Shown here piece after piece: positions 32,506 through 42,149 of a stretch of DNA of 64,000 nt (the stretch's first letter is position 1; each line of letters starts with the position of its first letter). Made by a program: the position numbers and the translations under genes. The stretch comes from Allorhizobium paknamense (GTDB lineage Bacteria > Pseudomonadota > Alphaproteobacteria > Rhizobiales > Rhizobiaceae). The notes beneath the pieces were generated by a model. It ran no database searches. It saw only the letters and a list, made by a program, of their open reading frames with translations, and was not told where the DNA came from. The stretch lies in assembly GCF_030815125.1 (NCBI RefSeq), contig NZ_JAUSWH010000003.1, forward strand, positions 124,001-188,000. Direction: 5' to 3'.

Positions 32506-33687
32506 ATGGCTGAGCGGCAGCAGATCACCCTCGGCTATGTGCCGCTGATCGACAGCGCCGCCCTCATCATTGCCCGTGAAAAGGGCTTTGCCGGCGATGA
32601 GGGCATCGATCTTCGCCTGAAACGGGAAATCTCCTGGCAAACCATCCGTGACCGCGTCGCCGTGGGCCATTTCGAAGGGGCGCTGATGCAGGCCCCCATG
32701 CCGGTGGCGGCAGCGCTCGGGCTCGATCCCGTGCCCTCGGCGCTCATGACGCCTCTGGTTCTGTCGCTGGGGGGCGGCGGCATTGCCGTTTCCAAGCCGC
32801 TTTATCATGCCATGCTGGATGAGGGCCTGTCGCTAGCCGATCTTCAGCCGGAACGGGTCGGGACCGCTTTCAAGACCGTGACCGACAAACGCCGCCGCCG
32901 CACCCTGCCGCCGCTGCGGCTTGCGGTCGCGCATATCCATTCCAGCCAGGCCTATCAATTGCTCTACTGGCTGGCAGCCTGCGACATTCGGCCGGGCCGG
33001 GATGTCGAACTGGTGGAACTGCCCTCGCTTTTGATGGTGGATGCACTCGCCACCGACAAGATCGACGGCTTCACAGCCAGCGAACCCTGGCTCAGCGTTG
33101 CCGTGGACCGGGATATCGGCAGGCTGGCTTTGGCCGACAGCATGATCTGGCAAGGCGGCCCGGACAAGGTGCTGGGCCTGTCCGCAAGCTGGGCTGAGGC
33201 GCATCCGCAAGCCACCGATGCACTGCTGCGGGCCTGCTACCGGGCGGGCGAGTGGTGCGCCAATCCGGCCAATCTGGAAGAACTTGCAGCCATTCTCTCC
33301 GCCCCGCACCATCTCGGCGTCGAAGCCCGGCTCATCACGCCGTCTCTCACCGGCCAGCTCAGTCTTGCGCCCGGTGTCCACGCCTTCATTGCCGATTTTC
33401 TGGTGCTCGACCCGCCGCTCACTGGTTTTCCCTGGCAAAGTTACGGGCTGTGGTTTTACACCCAGATGATTCGCTGGGGCCATGCGCGGTTCGACCCGGG
33501 CGCTGTGCAAGGCGTTCGCGATTGCTATCGTACCGATCTCTATCGCCGGGCGCTCCGCCCGATCTTCGCACCTTTGCCGCAGGGCGATCTCAGGCGCGAA
33601 GATTATAACGAACGCCATGGTGCCGGTTTTTTCGATGCCCGGGTCTTCGATCCGGAGGCGTTCGAGGCCTATCTGGAAAATCCTTAA
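32506..33687 (+). CDS. NrtA/CmpA-type substrate-binding protein without signal peptide (NasS-like)
   Basis: A 393-residue protein of the nitrate/bicarbonate-binding NrtA/CmpA family (LGYVPLIDSAALIIAREKGF at the start; later HxxSSQAYQLLYWLA and FTASEPWLSVA). There is no Sec, Tat or lipoprotein signal, so it is cytoplasmic. Cytoplasmic members are typically NasS nitrate/nitrite sensors that sequester the ANTAR antiterminator NasT. Here no nasT, transporter or nitrate reductase gene is adjacent, so assignment to NasS is by sequence type only. The ATG at 32506 has a GGAG about 5 nt upstream. Confidence 0.8.
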   Translation: MAERQQITLGYVPLIDSAALIIAREKGFAGDEGIDLRLKREISWQTIRDRVAVGHFEGALMQAPMPVAAALGLDPVPSALMTPLVLSLGGGGIAVSKPLYHAMLDEGLSLADLQPERVGTAFKTVTDKRRRRTLPPLRLAVAHIHSSQAYQLLYWLAACDIRPGRDVELVELPSLLMVDALATDKIDGFTASEPWLSVAVDRDIGRLALADSMIWQGGPDKVLGLSASWAEAHPQATDALLRACYRAGEWCANPANLEELAAILSAPHHLGVEARLITPSLTGQLSLAPGVHAFIADFLVLDPPLTGFPWQSYGLWFYTQMIRWGHARFDPGAVQGVRDCYRTDLYRRALRPIFAPLPQGDLRREDYNERHGAGFFDARVFDPEAFEAYLENP

Positions 33688-34177
33688 GATCATCGGTCAA
33701 AAACCGGTCGTTTTGCCCATGGGTTGGGCACGCTATGGAATTCTGTTTCAAAATACCCCTGATATTTATGGTATTTGAAGGTGTAGGGTTTCTCCGTGAT
33801 CTGAAAGATGATGGAAAATTCCCTCGAAAATACGGGTATTTGCTGCACTCATGCCCGAAACTGCCATCGATGCGCTGCCATCTGGCACGTTTCCTGCTTT
33901 CTCGTTCTACAAAACAAGGTCCAGAGGGGGCCACGGGAAGGGCGCGACAAGACGCCTCGTCCAAAAAAGCCGTTCGGCAGAGACTGCCGGACGGCTTTTC
34001 TGTTGGTTGCGACTGTTCACGGAGGGTACGGCGCCCGTCCGTGCCCCTTCCGTTTTCCGCCCGAACACCTTATCTCAGCGACAAGAGCAGGCGCCTGCGA
34101 TCCGGCAGGCTCCTTTTTTCATTCTGTTTGTCCGGCGGCGTTTTCCGCCTGCCCCGGCAGACGCGAGGATTTGATCC
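33688..34177. ncRNA. 490-bp gap holding a strong terminator; possible small RNA gene
   Basis: No convincing protein gene is present. A strong hairpin terminator (33965-33999) lies 280 bp beyond the NasS-like gene and 178 bp before mrp. This is far for a simple gene end and leaves room for a small RNA ending near 34000. An AATACC/GGTATT palindrome lies near 33752-33776. I cannot identify a promoter or a known RNA family, so this is a candidate only. Confidence 0.25.
33965..33999 (+). terminator. Intrinsic terminator (bidirectional form)
   Basis: A 16-bp stem (AAAAGCCGTTCGGCAG, 33965-33980, pairing with 33984-33999, one G-U) closes a 3-nt loop and ends in TTTT. The A-run on the other side would allow function on the minus strand too. 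Confidence 0.85.
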
Positions 34178-35293
34178 ATGGCGCTTGATAAAAACACTGT
34201 GCTGGCGGCCCTGAAGACGGTGCGCGGCCCGGACCTTTCCGGGAATATCGTGGAGGATGGCCTGGTGTCGGATGTCTTCATTTCCGACGGCAAGGTCTAT
34301 TTTTCCCTGAACGTCCCCGCCGAACGCGCCCGCGAACTCGAACCGATGCGGCAGGCAGCGGAACGGGTCGTCAAGGCCATTCCCGGTGTGAAGGGTGCTC
34401 TGGTCAGTCTGACAGCAGAGCGAAAGGCGAGCCCGTCCCAACCCGCGTCGCGGCCTCAGCCGCAGCCTTCAGCCGCCTCACGGCCCACCAAGGCCGGTGT
34501 GCCCGGCATCAAGACGATCATTGCCGTTGCCTCCGGCAAAGGCGGTGTCGGCAAATCCACGACGGCGGTCAATCTGGCTCTCGCTCTCAAGGCCATCGGG
34601 CTGAAGGTCGGCATTCTCGATGCCGATGTCTATGGTCCATCCATGCCGCGCCTGCTCGGGATTTCGGGCCGTCCCGAACAGATCGATGGCCGGTTGATCA
34701 AGCCCATGGAGAAATACGGCATCAAGGCCATGTCCATGGGGTTTCTGGTGGACGAGGGCACGGCCATGATCTGGCGTGGCCCGATGGTGCAATCGGCGCT
34801 GCTGCAGATGTTGCGGGAAGTGGCCTGGGGTGAGCTTGATGCCCTGGTGGTGGACATGCCGCCCGGCACCGGCGATGCGCAACTGACCATGGCCCAGCAG
34901 GTGCCGCTGACCGGGGCGGTGATCGTCTCCACGCCGCAGGATCTGGCGCTGATCGATGCCCGCAAGGGCATTGCCATGTTCAAGAAGGTGGAAGTGCCCG
35001 TCCTCGGCATCATCGAAAACATGAGCTATTTCATCGCCCCCGATACGGGCGCGCGCTACGATATTTTCGGCCATGGCGGCGCCCGCAAGGAGGCTGCGGC
35101 CATTTCCGCGCCCTTCCTGGGCGAAGTGCCGCTGACCATGTCGATCCGCGAGCATTCCGATGCCGGCACGCCGGTGGTGGTGGCCGAGCCGGAAGGTCCG
35201 CAGGCCGCCGTCTACAAAGAGATTGCAACGGCGCTCTGGCAGCAGATCGGCACGGCGCCCGGCAGACAGGCGCCAACGATCGTCTTCGAATAA
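34178..35293 (+). CDS. mrp: Mrp/ApbC-type iron-sulfur cluster carrier ATPase
   Basis: A cytoplasmic P-loop ATPase that helps deliver Fe-S clusters. The 371-residue protein has an N-terminal MIP18/DUF59-type domain (1-80), a Pro/Ser/Ala linker (82-105) and a ParA-like ATPase domain with the deviant Walker A SGKGGVGKST (119-128) and DMPPGTGD. Near residue 280 the family's CxxC cluster-binding pair (as in E. coli NxSxxICxxCGH) is absent: the sequence reads NMSYFIAPDTGARYDIFG. The loss is, as far as I recall, shared by other Rhizobiales members. The gene appears to be transcribed alone. Confidence 0.92.
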   Translation: MALDKNTVLAALKTVRGPDLSGNIVEDGLVSDVFISDGKVYFSLNVPAERARELEPMRQAAERVVKAIPGVKGALVSLTAERKASPSQPASRPQPQPSAASRPTKAGVPGIKTIIAVASGKGGVGKSTTAVNLALALKAIGLKVGILDADVYGPSMPRLLGISGRPEQIDGRLIKPMEKYGIKAMSMGFLVDEGTAMIWRGPMVQSALLQMLREVAWGELDALVVDMPPGTGDAQLTMAQQVPLTGAVIVSTPQDLALIDARKGIAMFKKVEVPVLGIIENMSYFIAPDTGARYDIFGHGGARKEAAAISAPFLGEVPLTMSIREHSDAGTPVVVAEPEGPQAAVYKEIATALWQQIGTAPGRQAPTIVFE

Positions 35294-35296
35294 AGG

Positions 35297-35349
35297 TTTT
35301 TACGCATTTCCGGACGGAAAACCGGATTCCGGTTTAAGGAATTATGCAG
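35297..35349 (+). repeat. Chimeric R/Q repeat
   Basis: The first half (TTTTTACGCATTTCCGGACGGAAAACCGG) is the left part of an R unit; the second half (ATTCCGGTTTAAGGAATTATGCAG) is the right end of a Q unit. The join is at a shared CCGG / ATTCCG stretch near 35323-35331, suggesting recombination or slippage between neighbouring repeats. Confidence 0.75.
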
Positions 35350-35737
35350 TAAAGAGCCGCCGCGATCCGGTTTGACCGGACCGCGGCGGCGCCGCCAACG
35401 TGTAGGGTTCTTCGGCGGGATGAAAGCTGCCGGGAAGCCGGTTTCGACGCATCAAGCCCACAGCGGCGAAAGCGGTCCCACCCAGACCGGGGCGCTTGCG
35501 CCATGCTCCAGTCTCGGATTGCAACGACGCCATAATGCCACAAAAAGATGCAGTCGCATTGACCGAAATCAAATCCACTCACAGTTGGTGACGCACCCTT
35601 GAATTTTCCGTGAGCCTGCGGCATATCGCTGTCACGCACGCAATGGTGCGCAACTGCGGGCCCCTCTGGCGGGAAAATTCGGCTTTCCCGTGATGTCGGA
35701 GTTGTTGTGATCGACAACGCCGAAGAGTTGACCAATC
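35350..35737. promoter_or_regulatory. Intergenic region upstream of terC
   Basis: No gene is supported. A GC-rich palindrome, GCCGCCGCGATCCGG/CCGGACCGCGGCGGC (about 35356-35391), may act as the end of the mrp transcript. The 160 bp before terC contain a CGGGAAAATTCGGCTTTCCCG palindrome (about 35669-35689). I looked for a yybP-ykoY (manganese) riboswitch because of terC and do not see its conserved core. Confidence 0.4.
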
Positions 35738-36709
35738 ATGGAATGGATCACTGCTGATTTTCTCGGTCAGCCACTGTGGATGTGGCTTGGCTTTCTCACT
35801 TTCGTCTTCATCCTGCTCGTTATCGACCTTGGCCTGCTGAGCGCCAAGTCGCGCCATATCAGTGTCGCGCAGAGCATGAAGCTTTCCGCCTTTTATATTG
35901 CCATGGGCATCGCCTTCGGCGGCTTCATCTGGTGGCGCATGGGCCATGAAGCGGCCGTGCTCTATCTCACCGGTTATGTGGTGGAAGAGAGCCTTTCGCT
36001 CGACAATATCTTCGTCATCGCCCTGATCTTCGGCTATTTCAAGATTCCCCAGCATCTCCAGCATCGCGCCCTGGTCTATGGCATTATCGGCGTGGTGGTG
36101 TTGCGCGGCATCATGGTGGCGGCGGGCACGGCCATTGTCGACCAGTTCCACTGGGTTCTCTATGTTTTTGCCGCCTTCCTGGTCTATACGGGCATCAAGA
36201 TGCTGCTGTCGGCGGAGGAAGAATATGATGTGGCGGGCAACCCCATCCTGCGCTTCCTGCACCGCCACCTGCCGATCACCGAAGACCTGCACGGGGAAAA
36301 ATTCTTCGTGCGTCTGCCCCAGCCTGGCGATGCGGTGGGCAAGCCGAAGCTCTTCGCCACACCGCTGTTCCTGGCCCTGGTGATGGTGGAATTTGCCGAT
36401 GTCATCTTTGCGGTGGACAGTGTTCCGGCGATTTTCTCGATCACCACGGATCCTTATCTGGTCTTCACTTCGAATATCGCCGCCATTCTCGGCCTGCGCG
36501 CGCTTTATTTTGCCCTTTCGGCCATGCTGGAACGCTTTGTTCTGTTGAAATACGCGCTTTCGGCGGTGCTGATCTTCATCGGCGGCAAGATTCTGGCGGG
36601 TGAAATGCTGGGGCTGGGCAAGATGCCGCCGCTGGTTTCGCTCGTAATTACCCTTGCCATCCTGTCGGCAGGTGTTATTGGTTCGCTGCTGAAGACCAAA
36701 GCGCGCTGA
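35738..36709 (+). CDS. TerC/Alx family integral membrane protein
   Basis: A 323-residue inner-membrane protein with about 9 transmembrane helices. Family signatures are the acidic membrane motifs EESLSLDNIFVI (about 83-94) and EFADVIFAVDSVPAI. Alx/TerC proteins are linked to manganese export and, in some bacteria, metallation of exported proteins or tellurite resistance. No other tellurite-resistance genes are nearby, so a manganese-homeostasis role is more likely. Confidence 0.92.
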   Translation: MEWITADFLGQPLWMWLGFLTFVFILLVIDLGLLSAKSRHISVAQSMKLSAFYIAMGIAFGGFIWWRMGHEAAVLYLTGYVVEESLSLDNIFVIALIFGYFKIPQHLQHRALVYGIIGVVVLRGIMVAAGTAIVDQFHWVLYVFAAFLVYTGIKMLLSAEEEYDVAGNPILRFLHRHLPITEDLHGEKFFVRLPQPGDAVGKPKLFATPLFLALVMVEFADVIFAVDSVPAIFSITTDPYLVFTSNIAAILGLRALYFALSAMLERFVLLKYALSAVLIFIGGKILAGEMLGLGKMPPLVSLVITLAILSAGVIGSLLKTKAR

Positions 36710-36829
36710 CGCGTGAGCACCTGAGACAGGCGTGAAGCGGGTGCCGTTCGGAAAGATCTGAAAACAACAGCAGGAGCGTTTCTGAAACTGGGGGCGCTCC
36801 CGCCGAAAGCGGACGAAGGTATCGGATAT

Positions 36830-37807
36830 TTGATCAGGGCGTACAGGTGTGACGGGACCGCGGGGATCCTTCTGCCCAGCGAAGCGCCGGACAGGCTGGA
36901 CGATGCGATTGTGTGGATCGATCTCGTTCATCCGGACAAGACCGAGGAAAGGCTTGTGGAAGGGCTTCTCGGCATGCCTCTTCCAACCCGCGAGGATTTG
37001 AAGGACATCGAACCCTCAAGCCGACTCTATGTGGATGATCATGGCGTTTACATGACCGCTTCCCTGATCTGCAAGGCCGATAGCGACCTGCCGGTATTGG
37101 CCGATGTGGCCTTTATTCTGGGCGGCAACCGGCTGATTACGGTGCGTTACGCCGAACCCCGCTCCTTCGATCTGTTTACCGCAGCCCTTGGCCGCAGCAA
37201 GGCCGGCTATCATTGCGGCGCGGCCGTCTTGGCCGGGCTTCTGGAAACGGTCGCGGACCGGACGGCGGAAATCCTGGAAATGGCCGGCGCCCGGCTCGAC
37301 CGGCTGGCCAGTGAAATCTTCCTGGACCGCCGGGCCGCCAAGAAGCGTCCGGCCCGGCAGCTGGAAGACAAGCTTCTCGACATTGCCGGTTTCCAGCGCC
37401 TCGTCAGCAAAACCCGTGACAGCCTCGTCTCGCTGTCGCGGCTGGTGGGCTTCGTCCTGTCCGTGGAGCCGCTGCGCCGCCATGAAGAGGCATCGGCCCT
37501 CTGTCACGTCGTGGCGCATGATGTTCAGTCGCTGTCGGAACATGCGGCTTTTGTCGGCAACAATATCAGTTTCATGCTGGATGCTTCGCTCGGCCTGATC
37601 AATGTCGAGCAGAACGCCATCATCAAGATTTTTTCCATCGCCTCCGTGGTGTTTCTGCCGCCGACGCTGGTGGCCTCCGTTTACGGCATGAATTTCAAGC
37701 TCATGCCTGAGCTGGACTGGAGCCTGGGCTATCCCTTCGCGCTCTTTGCCATGGCCCTGTCCGCTGTCATTCCCTTCCTGTTTTTCCGTTGGAAAGGCTG
37801 GCTCTGA
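36830..37807 (+). CDS. corA: CorA-family Mg2+/Co2+/Ni2+ transporter
   Basis: A 325-residue CorA protein: a soluble alpha/beta N-terminal domain, a long helical region (about 130-255) and two C-terminal transmembrane helices. The selectivity loop [11 protein letters not shown] follows the first helix (GMN near residue 290). It carries divalent cations, mainly Mg2+, inward. The best start is TTG at 36830, which gives the family-typical MIRAY N-terminus with GAAGG upstream. kup follows within 18 nt of its stop, so the two cation transporters may be co-expressed. Confidence 0.93.
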   Translation: MIRAYRCDGTAGILLPSEAPDRLDDAIVWIDLVHPDKTEERLVEGLLGMPLPTREDLKDIEPSSRLYVDDHGVYMTASLICKADSDLPVLADVAFILGGNRLITVRYAEPRSFDLFTAALGRSKAGYHCGAAVLAGLLETVADRTAEILEMAGARLDRLASEIFLDRRAAKKRPARQLEDKLLDIAGFQRLVSKTRDSLVSLSRLVGFVLSVEPLRRHEEASALCHVVAHDVQSLSEHAAFVGNNISFMLDASLGLINVEQNAIIKIFSIASVVFLPPTLVASVYGMNFKLMPELDWSLGYPFALFAMALSAVIPFLFFRWKGWL

Positions 37808-37824
37808 AGAGCCTGTATCGATCG

Positions 37825-39726
37825 ATGTCCCAGGAAACCTCCCATACGCCCGAAGCCAAAAAGGACCTGCGCAGCTTCCTGCTCTTGGCGCTCGGCTCCG
37901 TCGGCGTCGTTTATGGCGATATCGGCACCAGCCCGCTTTACGCCTTTCGCGAAGCGCTGAAGCCGATTTCCCATGATGGCATCACCCGTTTCGAAGTCAT
38001 CGGGCTGACCTCGCTGATCGTCTGGACGCTGACGATCATCGTCACCCTGAAATATGTGCTGTTCCTGCTGCGCGCCGACAATGACGGCGAAGGCGGCACG
38101 CTGTCGCTCCTGGCGCTGCTTTCCAAATCGGCGGGCAAGCATACGGTGGTGCTGATGGTGCTAGGCCTTGTGGGTGCGGCACTTTTCCTCGGCGATGCGA
38201 TGATCACGCCCGCGCTCTCGGTTCTCTCGGCGGTGGAAGGTCTCAAGCTCGTCGCCCCGCATGCGGGCGGCTTCATCGTGCCGATTTCCGTGGTCATCCT
38301 GATTGCGCTCTTCGTCGTGCAGTCGCGCGGCACGGAGACGGTGGCGAATTTCTTCGGCCCGATCACCGCCGTCTGGTTCATCGTGATGGCGGCGGGCGGC
38401 ATTTCCCATATCTTCGACGATCCGGCGATCTTCCGCGCCTTCAACCCCATCCACGCCGTGACCTTCCTGTTTCAGGAAAAATTCCTCGGCTTCGTGGTGC
38501 TGGGCTCGGTATTCCTGACGGTGACGGGGGCCGAGGCGCTCTATGCCGATCTTGGCCATTTCGGCCGCCGCCCCATCCAGTGGGCCTGGTTCGTGCTGGT
38601 CTTTCCGGCGCTGGTGCTGAACTATCTGGGGCAGGGGGCGCTGGTGCTGAAGGATCCGCAATTTGCGTCCGATCCGTTCTACCTGATGTTCCCGAGCTGG
38701 GCGATCCTGCCGGTGGTGATTCTCGCCACCGCCGCCACCGTCATCGCCAGCCAGGCGGTGATCACCGGCGCCTTTTCCATGGTGCGTCAGGCCATCCATC
38801 TCGGCTTCCTGCCGCGTATGGAAATCCTCTTCACCTCGGAAACCCATACCGGCCAGATCTACCTGCCGTCGGTCAACACGCTGCTGCTCATCGGCGTTCT
38901 CGGCCTTGTGCTGCTGTTCGAAAGCTCGGATGCGCTGGCAACCGCCTACGGTATCTCGGTCACCGGCGCCATGGTGGTCACCACCATCATGGCCTTCGAA
39001 TTCGTGCGGGTGAAGTGGAAATGGTCGGTGCTGCTGGCGCTGCTGCTGCTGACGCCGCTTCTGGCGCTGGAAATGGTGTTCCTGGGCGCAAACCTTTTGA
39101 AAATCCACGATGGCGGCTATATTCCGGTGCTGTTTGCCGCAGGCTTCACCATCGTGATGTGGACGTGGCGGCGCGGCACGGCGATCCTCTTCGCCAAGAC
39201 CCGCCATGCCGATATTCCGCTGTCCTCCTTCATTCCCTCGATCGAGCGCAAGAGCGATCATGCGCCGGTCTCTGTGCCCGGGACGGCGATCTTCCTGACC
39301 AGCGACCCGGAAACCGCACCGGCGGCGCTGTTGCACAATCTCAAGCACAATCATGTTCTGCATGAAAAGAACATCATCCTGACCATCAAGACGGTGAACC
39401 GCCCGCGCGCCAGCGAGGCCGAGCGTTTTGTGGCCGAAAGCTTGTCGGAACGCTTTTCGCGGGTGGAGATCCGCTTCGGCTACATGGAGCAGCAGAACGT
39501 CTCGCAGGCGCTGGCGAAACTCAGGAAGGGCGGGCTGAAATTCGACATCATGTCCACCTCCTTCTATCTGGGCCGCCGCAAGCTGGTGCCCGATGCCAAG
39601 GCCGGCATGCCCAACTGGCAGGACAGGCTGTTCATCGCGCTCGCCAACTCCGCCGCCGATCCGTCGGACTATTTCCGTCTGCCGGCAAACCGCGTTGTGG
39701 AACTGGGAAGCCACGTCATCATCTGA
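37825..39726 (+). CDS. kup: Low-affinity K+ uptake protein
   Basis: A 633-residue KUP/HAK family potassium-proton symporter: about 12 transmembrane helices after the signature [14 protein letters not shown] (about 30-43), then a cytoplasmic C-terminal domain of roughly 170 residues. Features include [18 protein letters not shown] and the [17 protein letters not shown] section. The ATG at 37825 is chosen; a TTG at 37789 would overlap corA and adds residues not typical of the family. Confidence 0.95.
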   Translation: MSQETSHTPEAKKDLRSFLLLALGSVGVVYGDIGTSPLYAFREALKPISHDGITRFEVIGLTSLIVWTLTIIVTLKYVLFLLRADNDGEGGTLSLLALLSKSAGKHTVVLMVLGLVGAALFLGDAMITPALSVLSAVEGLKLVAPHAGGFIVPISVVILIALFVVQSRGTETVANFFGPITAVWFIVMAAGGISHIFDDPAIFRAFNPIHAVTFLFQEKFLGFVVLGSVFLTVTGAEALYADLGHFGRRPIQWAWFVLVFPALVLNYLGQGALVLKDPQFASDPFYLMFPSWAILPVVILATAATVIASQAVITGAFSMVRQAIHLGFLPRMEILFTSETHTGQIYLPSVNTLLLIGVLGLVLLFESSDALATAYGISVTGAMVVTTIMAFEFVRVKWKWSVLLALLLLTPLLALEMVFLGANLLKIHDGGYIPVLFAAGFTIVMWTWRRGTAILFAKTRHADIPLSSFIPSIERKSDHAPVSVPGTAIFLTSDPETAPAALLHNLKHNHVLHEKNIILTIKTVNRPRASEAERFVAESLSERFSRVEIRFGYMEQQNVSQALAKLRKGGLKFDIMSTSFYLGRRKLVPDAKAGMPNWQDRLFIALANSAADPSDYFRLPANRVVELGSHVII

Positions 39727-39879
39727 CGGCCTGAAAGACGGGATTTCCGGGATTCTCCCGGAGATTCCCGCCTGCCCGGCGCGCGAAATTGGCGCAGCTT
39801 TCAGCACTTAAACCGATTTTGACCGTTAAGGGTTTGATTCTAAAAAGTTAATTTGTGGTGAGCAATCGTCCGGTTGCGC

Positions 39880-39908
39880 TTGACTATATGAGGCGGCAAA
39901 ATTATGGT
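39880..39908 (+). promoter_or_regulatory. Candidate sigma-70-type promoter of the F0 operon
   Basis: CTTGACT at 39879-39885 (TTGACT as -35), a 17-bp spacer, then TATGGT (39903-39908) as -10. The CTTGAC -35 is typical of rhizobial housekeeping promoters. It lies about 105 bp upstream of atpI with no competing signal. Confidence 0.6.
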
Positions 39909-40013
39909 GCGCCCGACTTCAAAACGGGCCGGACGGGTGTTTTCCAGGCCGTTTGCATAACCGCATCGGACCTTTGCTGAGGGGCCGGCGGTTTCGGACG
40001 GAGGAGGGGCATC

Positions 40014-40361
40014 ATGGACGAGCACGAGAAGGACCTGGAACGTCGCCGCAGCCGGCTTGGGGATAAACTGGCCCGGATGGATCTGCAGGCAGGGGAAGAC
40101 GCGAAGAGGGGCGAGCAGGCCTCCGCCAGCCGCAAAGGCTTTGGCGAGGCCATGAAGCTTTCAAGCGAATTTCTGTCCGCCGTCATTGTCGGCGCGTTGC
40201 TCGGGTATCTGATCGACCGTTTTGCCGGGACGTCGCCATGGGGGCTGATCATTCTGCTGCTCCTCGGCTTCTGTGCCGGAGTTTTGAACGTATTGCGTGC
40301 CGTGGGAAAGGTGGCTTCACCGCATCCCGCGGATCGCGATCCGAACGAAAAACGGAAATGA
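40014..40361 (+). CDS. atpI: ATP synthase protein I (AtpI/AtpZ family)
   Basis: A 115-residue protein with a charged cytoplasmic N-terminus and two transmembrane helices (about 53-73 and 76-95) of the AtpI/AtpZ type. It assists assembly of the c-ring or Mg2+/Ca2+ handling for the F0F1 synthase and is not part of the final enzyme. It has a strong GGAGGAGG site upstream. First gene of the F0 operon, 66 nt before atpB. Confidence 0.92.
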   Translation: MDEHEKDLERRRSRLGDKLARMDLQAGEDAKRGEQASASRKGFGEAMKLSSEFLSAVIVGALLGYLIDRFAGTSPWGLIILLLLGFCAGVLNVLRAVGKVASPHPADRDPNEKRK

Positions 40362-40379
40362 TTACGGCTCTGCCGTAAT
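40361..40379 (+). promoter_or_regulatory. Intercistronic hairpin between atpI and atpB
   Basis: ATTACGGC-TCT-GCCGTAAT forms a perfect 8-bp stem at the end of atpI. With no T-run it is more likely an mRNA processing or stability element setting the atpI:atpB ratio than a terminator. Confidence 0.5.
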
Positions 40380-40427
40380 GGATAATGAGGGTGGCCGCCA
40401 AGGCGGCAAAGCGAGAGAGAGCATCAG

Positions 40428-41177
40428 GTGTCAAACGATCCGACTCATCAGTTCCTGATCCAGAAGATAATTCCGATCGAAATTGGTGGTGTGGATCTGT
40501 CCTTCACCAACGCTTCGCTGTTCATGACGGCCACGGTTGCCGCTGCGGCAGGCTTTCTCTATTTCGCCACGTCGCGCCGCGCCGTGGTGCCGGGTCGCGC
40601 CCAGTCGGTCGCCGAGATGGCCTATGAATTCGTGGCGTCCATGCTGCGCGAGGGCACCGGCGGTCATGGCATGACCTTCTTCCCGATGGTGTTTTCGCTG
40701 TTCATGTTCGTGCTGACGGCCAATCTGCTCGGCATGATGCCCTATTTCTTCACGGTGACGAGCCAGATCATCGTGACCTTCGCGCTGGCGGTCTTCGTCA
40801 TCGGCACGGTGCTGGTCTACGGCTTCTACAAGCACGGCCTGCATTTCCTCGGCATCTTTGCGCCGGCTGGCGTGCCGAAGGCGCTCTTGCCGCTGGTCTC
40901 CGCAATTGAAATCATTTCCTTCCTGTCGCGTCCGATCAGCCTGTCCGTGCGTCTTTTCGCAAACATGTTGGCCGGTCACATCACGTTGAAGGTTTTCGCG
41001 GGCTTCGTCGCCTCGATGAGCGCGCTGGGTGCGCTCGGCGTCGGTGGCGCAATCCTTCCCCTCTTGATGACGGTCGCCATGACCGGCCTCGAATTTCTCG
41101 TCGCCTTCCTGCAGGCCTATGTCTTCGCGGTACTCACCTGCATGTACCTGAATGACGCCGTGCACGGGGGTCACTGA
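40428..41177 (+). CDS. atpB: F0F1 ATP synthase subunit a
   Basis: The 249-residue membrane subunit forming the proton half-channels next to the c-ring. About six hydrophobic helices are present; the essential Arg is in the [12 protein letters not shown] section (about residue 180). The start is GTG at 40428 with a purine-rich GAGAGAG stretch upstream. Followed by atpE after 73 nt. Confidence 0.97.
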   Translation: MSNDPTHQFLIQKIIPIEIGGVDLSFTNASLFMTATVAAAAGFLYFATSRRAVVPGRAQSVAEMAYEFVASMLREGTGGHGMTFFPMVFSLFMFVLTANLLGMMPYFFTVTSQIIVTFALAVFVIGTVLVYGFYKHGLHFLGIFAPAGVPKALLPLVSAIEIISFLSRPISLSVRLFANMLAGHITLKVFAGFVASMSALGALGVGGAILPLLMTVAMTGLEFLVAFLQAYVFAVLTCMYLNDAVHGGH

Positions 41178-41250
41178 GAAAACAGTCGCTGGCCCCGGGG
41201 CGACCGGGTGTCCTCACTAGCCGCAACAACCATTTCGAAGGAGTATCCAC

Positions 41251-41478
41251 ATGGAAGCGGAAGCAGCAAAGTTTATCGGCGCGGGTCTCGCATGCCTCGG
41301 CATGGCTGGTACGTCGCTGGCTCTCGGCCGTATTTTCGGTGACTACCTCACCGGCGCTCTGCGCAACCCCTCTGCTGCCGACAGCCAGTTCGGCCGTCTG
41401 GTTTTCGGCTTCGCCGTTACGGAAGCTCTGGGCATCTTCTCGCTGCTCATCGCTCTCCTTCTCCTGTTCGCCGTCTGA
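41251..41478 (+). CDS. atpE: F0F1 ATP synthase subunit c
   Basis: The 75-residue proteolipid of the rotor ring. Two hairpin helices are joined by the polar loop RNPSAAD; the proton-carrying carboxylate is Glu58 in [11 protein letters not shown] strong site (GAAGGAG, 41237-41243) fits the need for many copies. Within the F0 operon. Confidence 0.98.
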   Translation: MEAEAAKFIGAGLACLGMAGTSLALGRIFGDYLTGALRNPSAADSQFGRLVFGFAVTEALGIFSLLIALLLLFAV

Positions 41479-41560
41479 TTTTCGGCTGGAGATCGGGATC
41501 ACGGCTTGCTGAAAGCGCAGCCGTGATCCCGTGTTTTTGCGAATACACCTGGAGGTGAGC

Positions 41561-42145
41561 ATGTTTGTGACTCCTGCCTATGCCGAGGATGTTCCGGCGG
41601 CGGCTGAGACCCATACCGAGACCGGCGTTGCCCATGAGGGCGGCCATGGCGGTGGCGTATTCCCGCCCTTCGACCATACCCACTTCGCCTCGCAGGTCTT
41701 GTGGCTGGTCATCACGTTCGGCCTCTTCTACATGCTCATGCAGAAGGTGCTGGTGCCGCGCATCGGCGCCATTCTCGACCAGCGTCACGACCGCATCGCC
41801 CGCGACCTCCAGGAGGCCACGCGCATGAAGGCCGAGGCAGACGCTGCCGTCGAAACCTATGAAAAAGAATTGAGCGCCGCCCGCGCCAAGGGCGCCCAGA
41901 TCGCCAATGCAGCCCGCGATGCAGCCAAGGCCAAGGCCGATGCTGACCGCGCGGCCATCGAGGCGGAACTGGCCAGCAAGATCGCCAGCGCCGAAGCCCG
42001 CATTGCCGAGATCAAGGCACGCGCCTTTGCCGAGGTGGATGGAATTGCCGCTGAAACGGTCGGCCCGATCGTTGAACAGCTGACCGGCAAGCGCATCAGC
42101 GATGATGACGCCAAGGCTGCTGTCGCCGCTGGTAAGGGAGCCTGA
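41561..42145 (+). CDS. atpF': F0F1 ATP synthase subunit b'
   Basis: A 194-residue peripheral-stalk subunit: a His/Gly-rich N-terminal part, one membrane helix (about 47-67) and a long Ala/Glu/Lys coiled coil. It pairs with subunit b as a heterodimer, as in other alphaproteobacteria. The ATG at 41561 is preceded by GGAGGTGA; the longer upstream frame is not needed. It ends 4 nt before atpF. Confidence 0.93.
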   Translation: MFVTPAYAEDVPAAAETHTETGVAHEGGHGGGVFPPFDHTHFASQVLWLVITFGLFYMLMQKVLVPRIGAILDQRHDRIARDLQEATRMKAEADAAVETYEKELSAARAKGAQIANAARDAAKAKADADRAAIEAELASKIASAEARIAEIKARAFAEVDGIAAETVGPIVEQLTGKRISDDDAKAAVAAGKGA

Positions 42146-42149
42146 GACG

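Noticed and set aside
35579..35737. Manganese (yybP-ykoY) riboswitch before terC
   Set aside because: The conserved core bases of that riboswitch are not visible; only a short palindrome is present.
38161..39807. 548-codon minus-strand frame opposite kup
   Set aside because: Antisense shadow rich in His, Arg and Gln with no recognisable domain.
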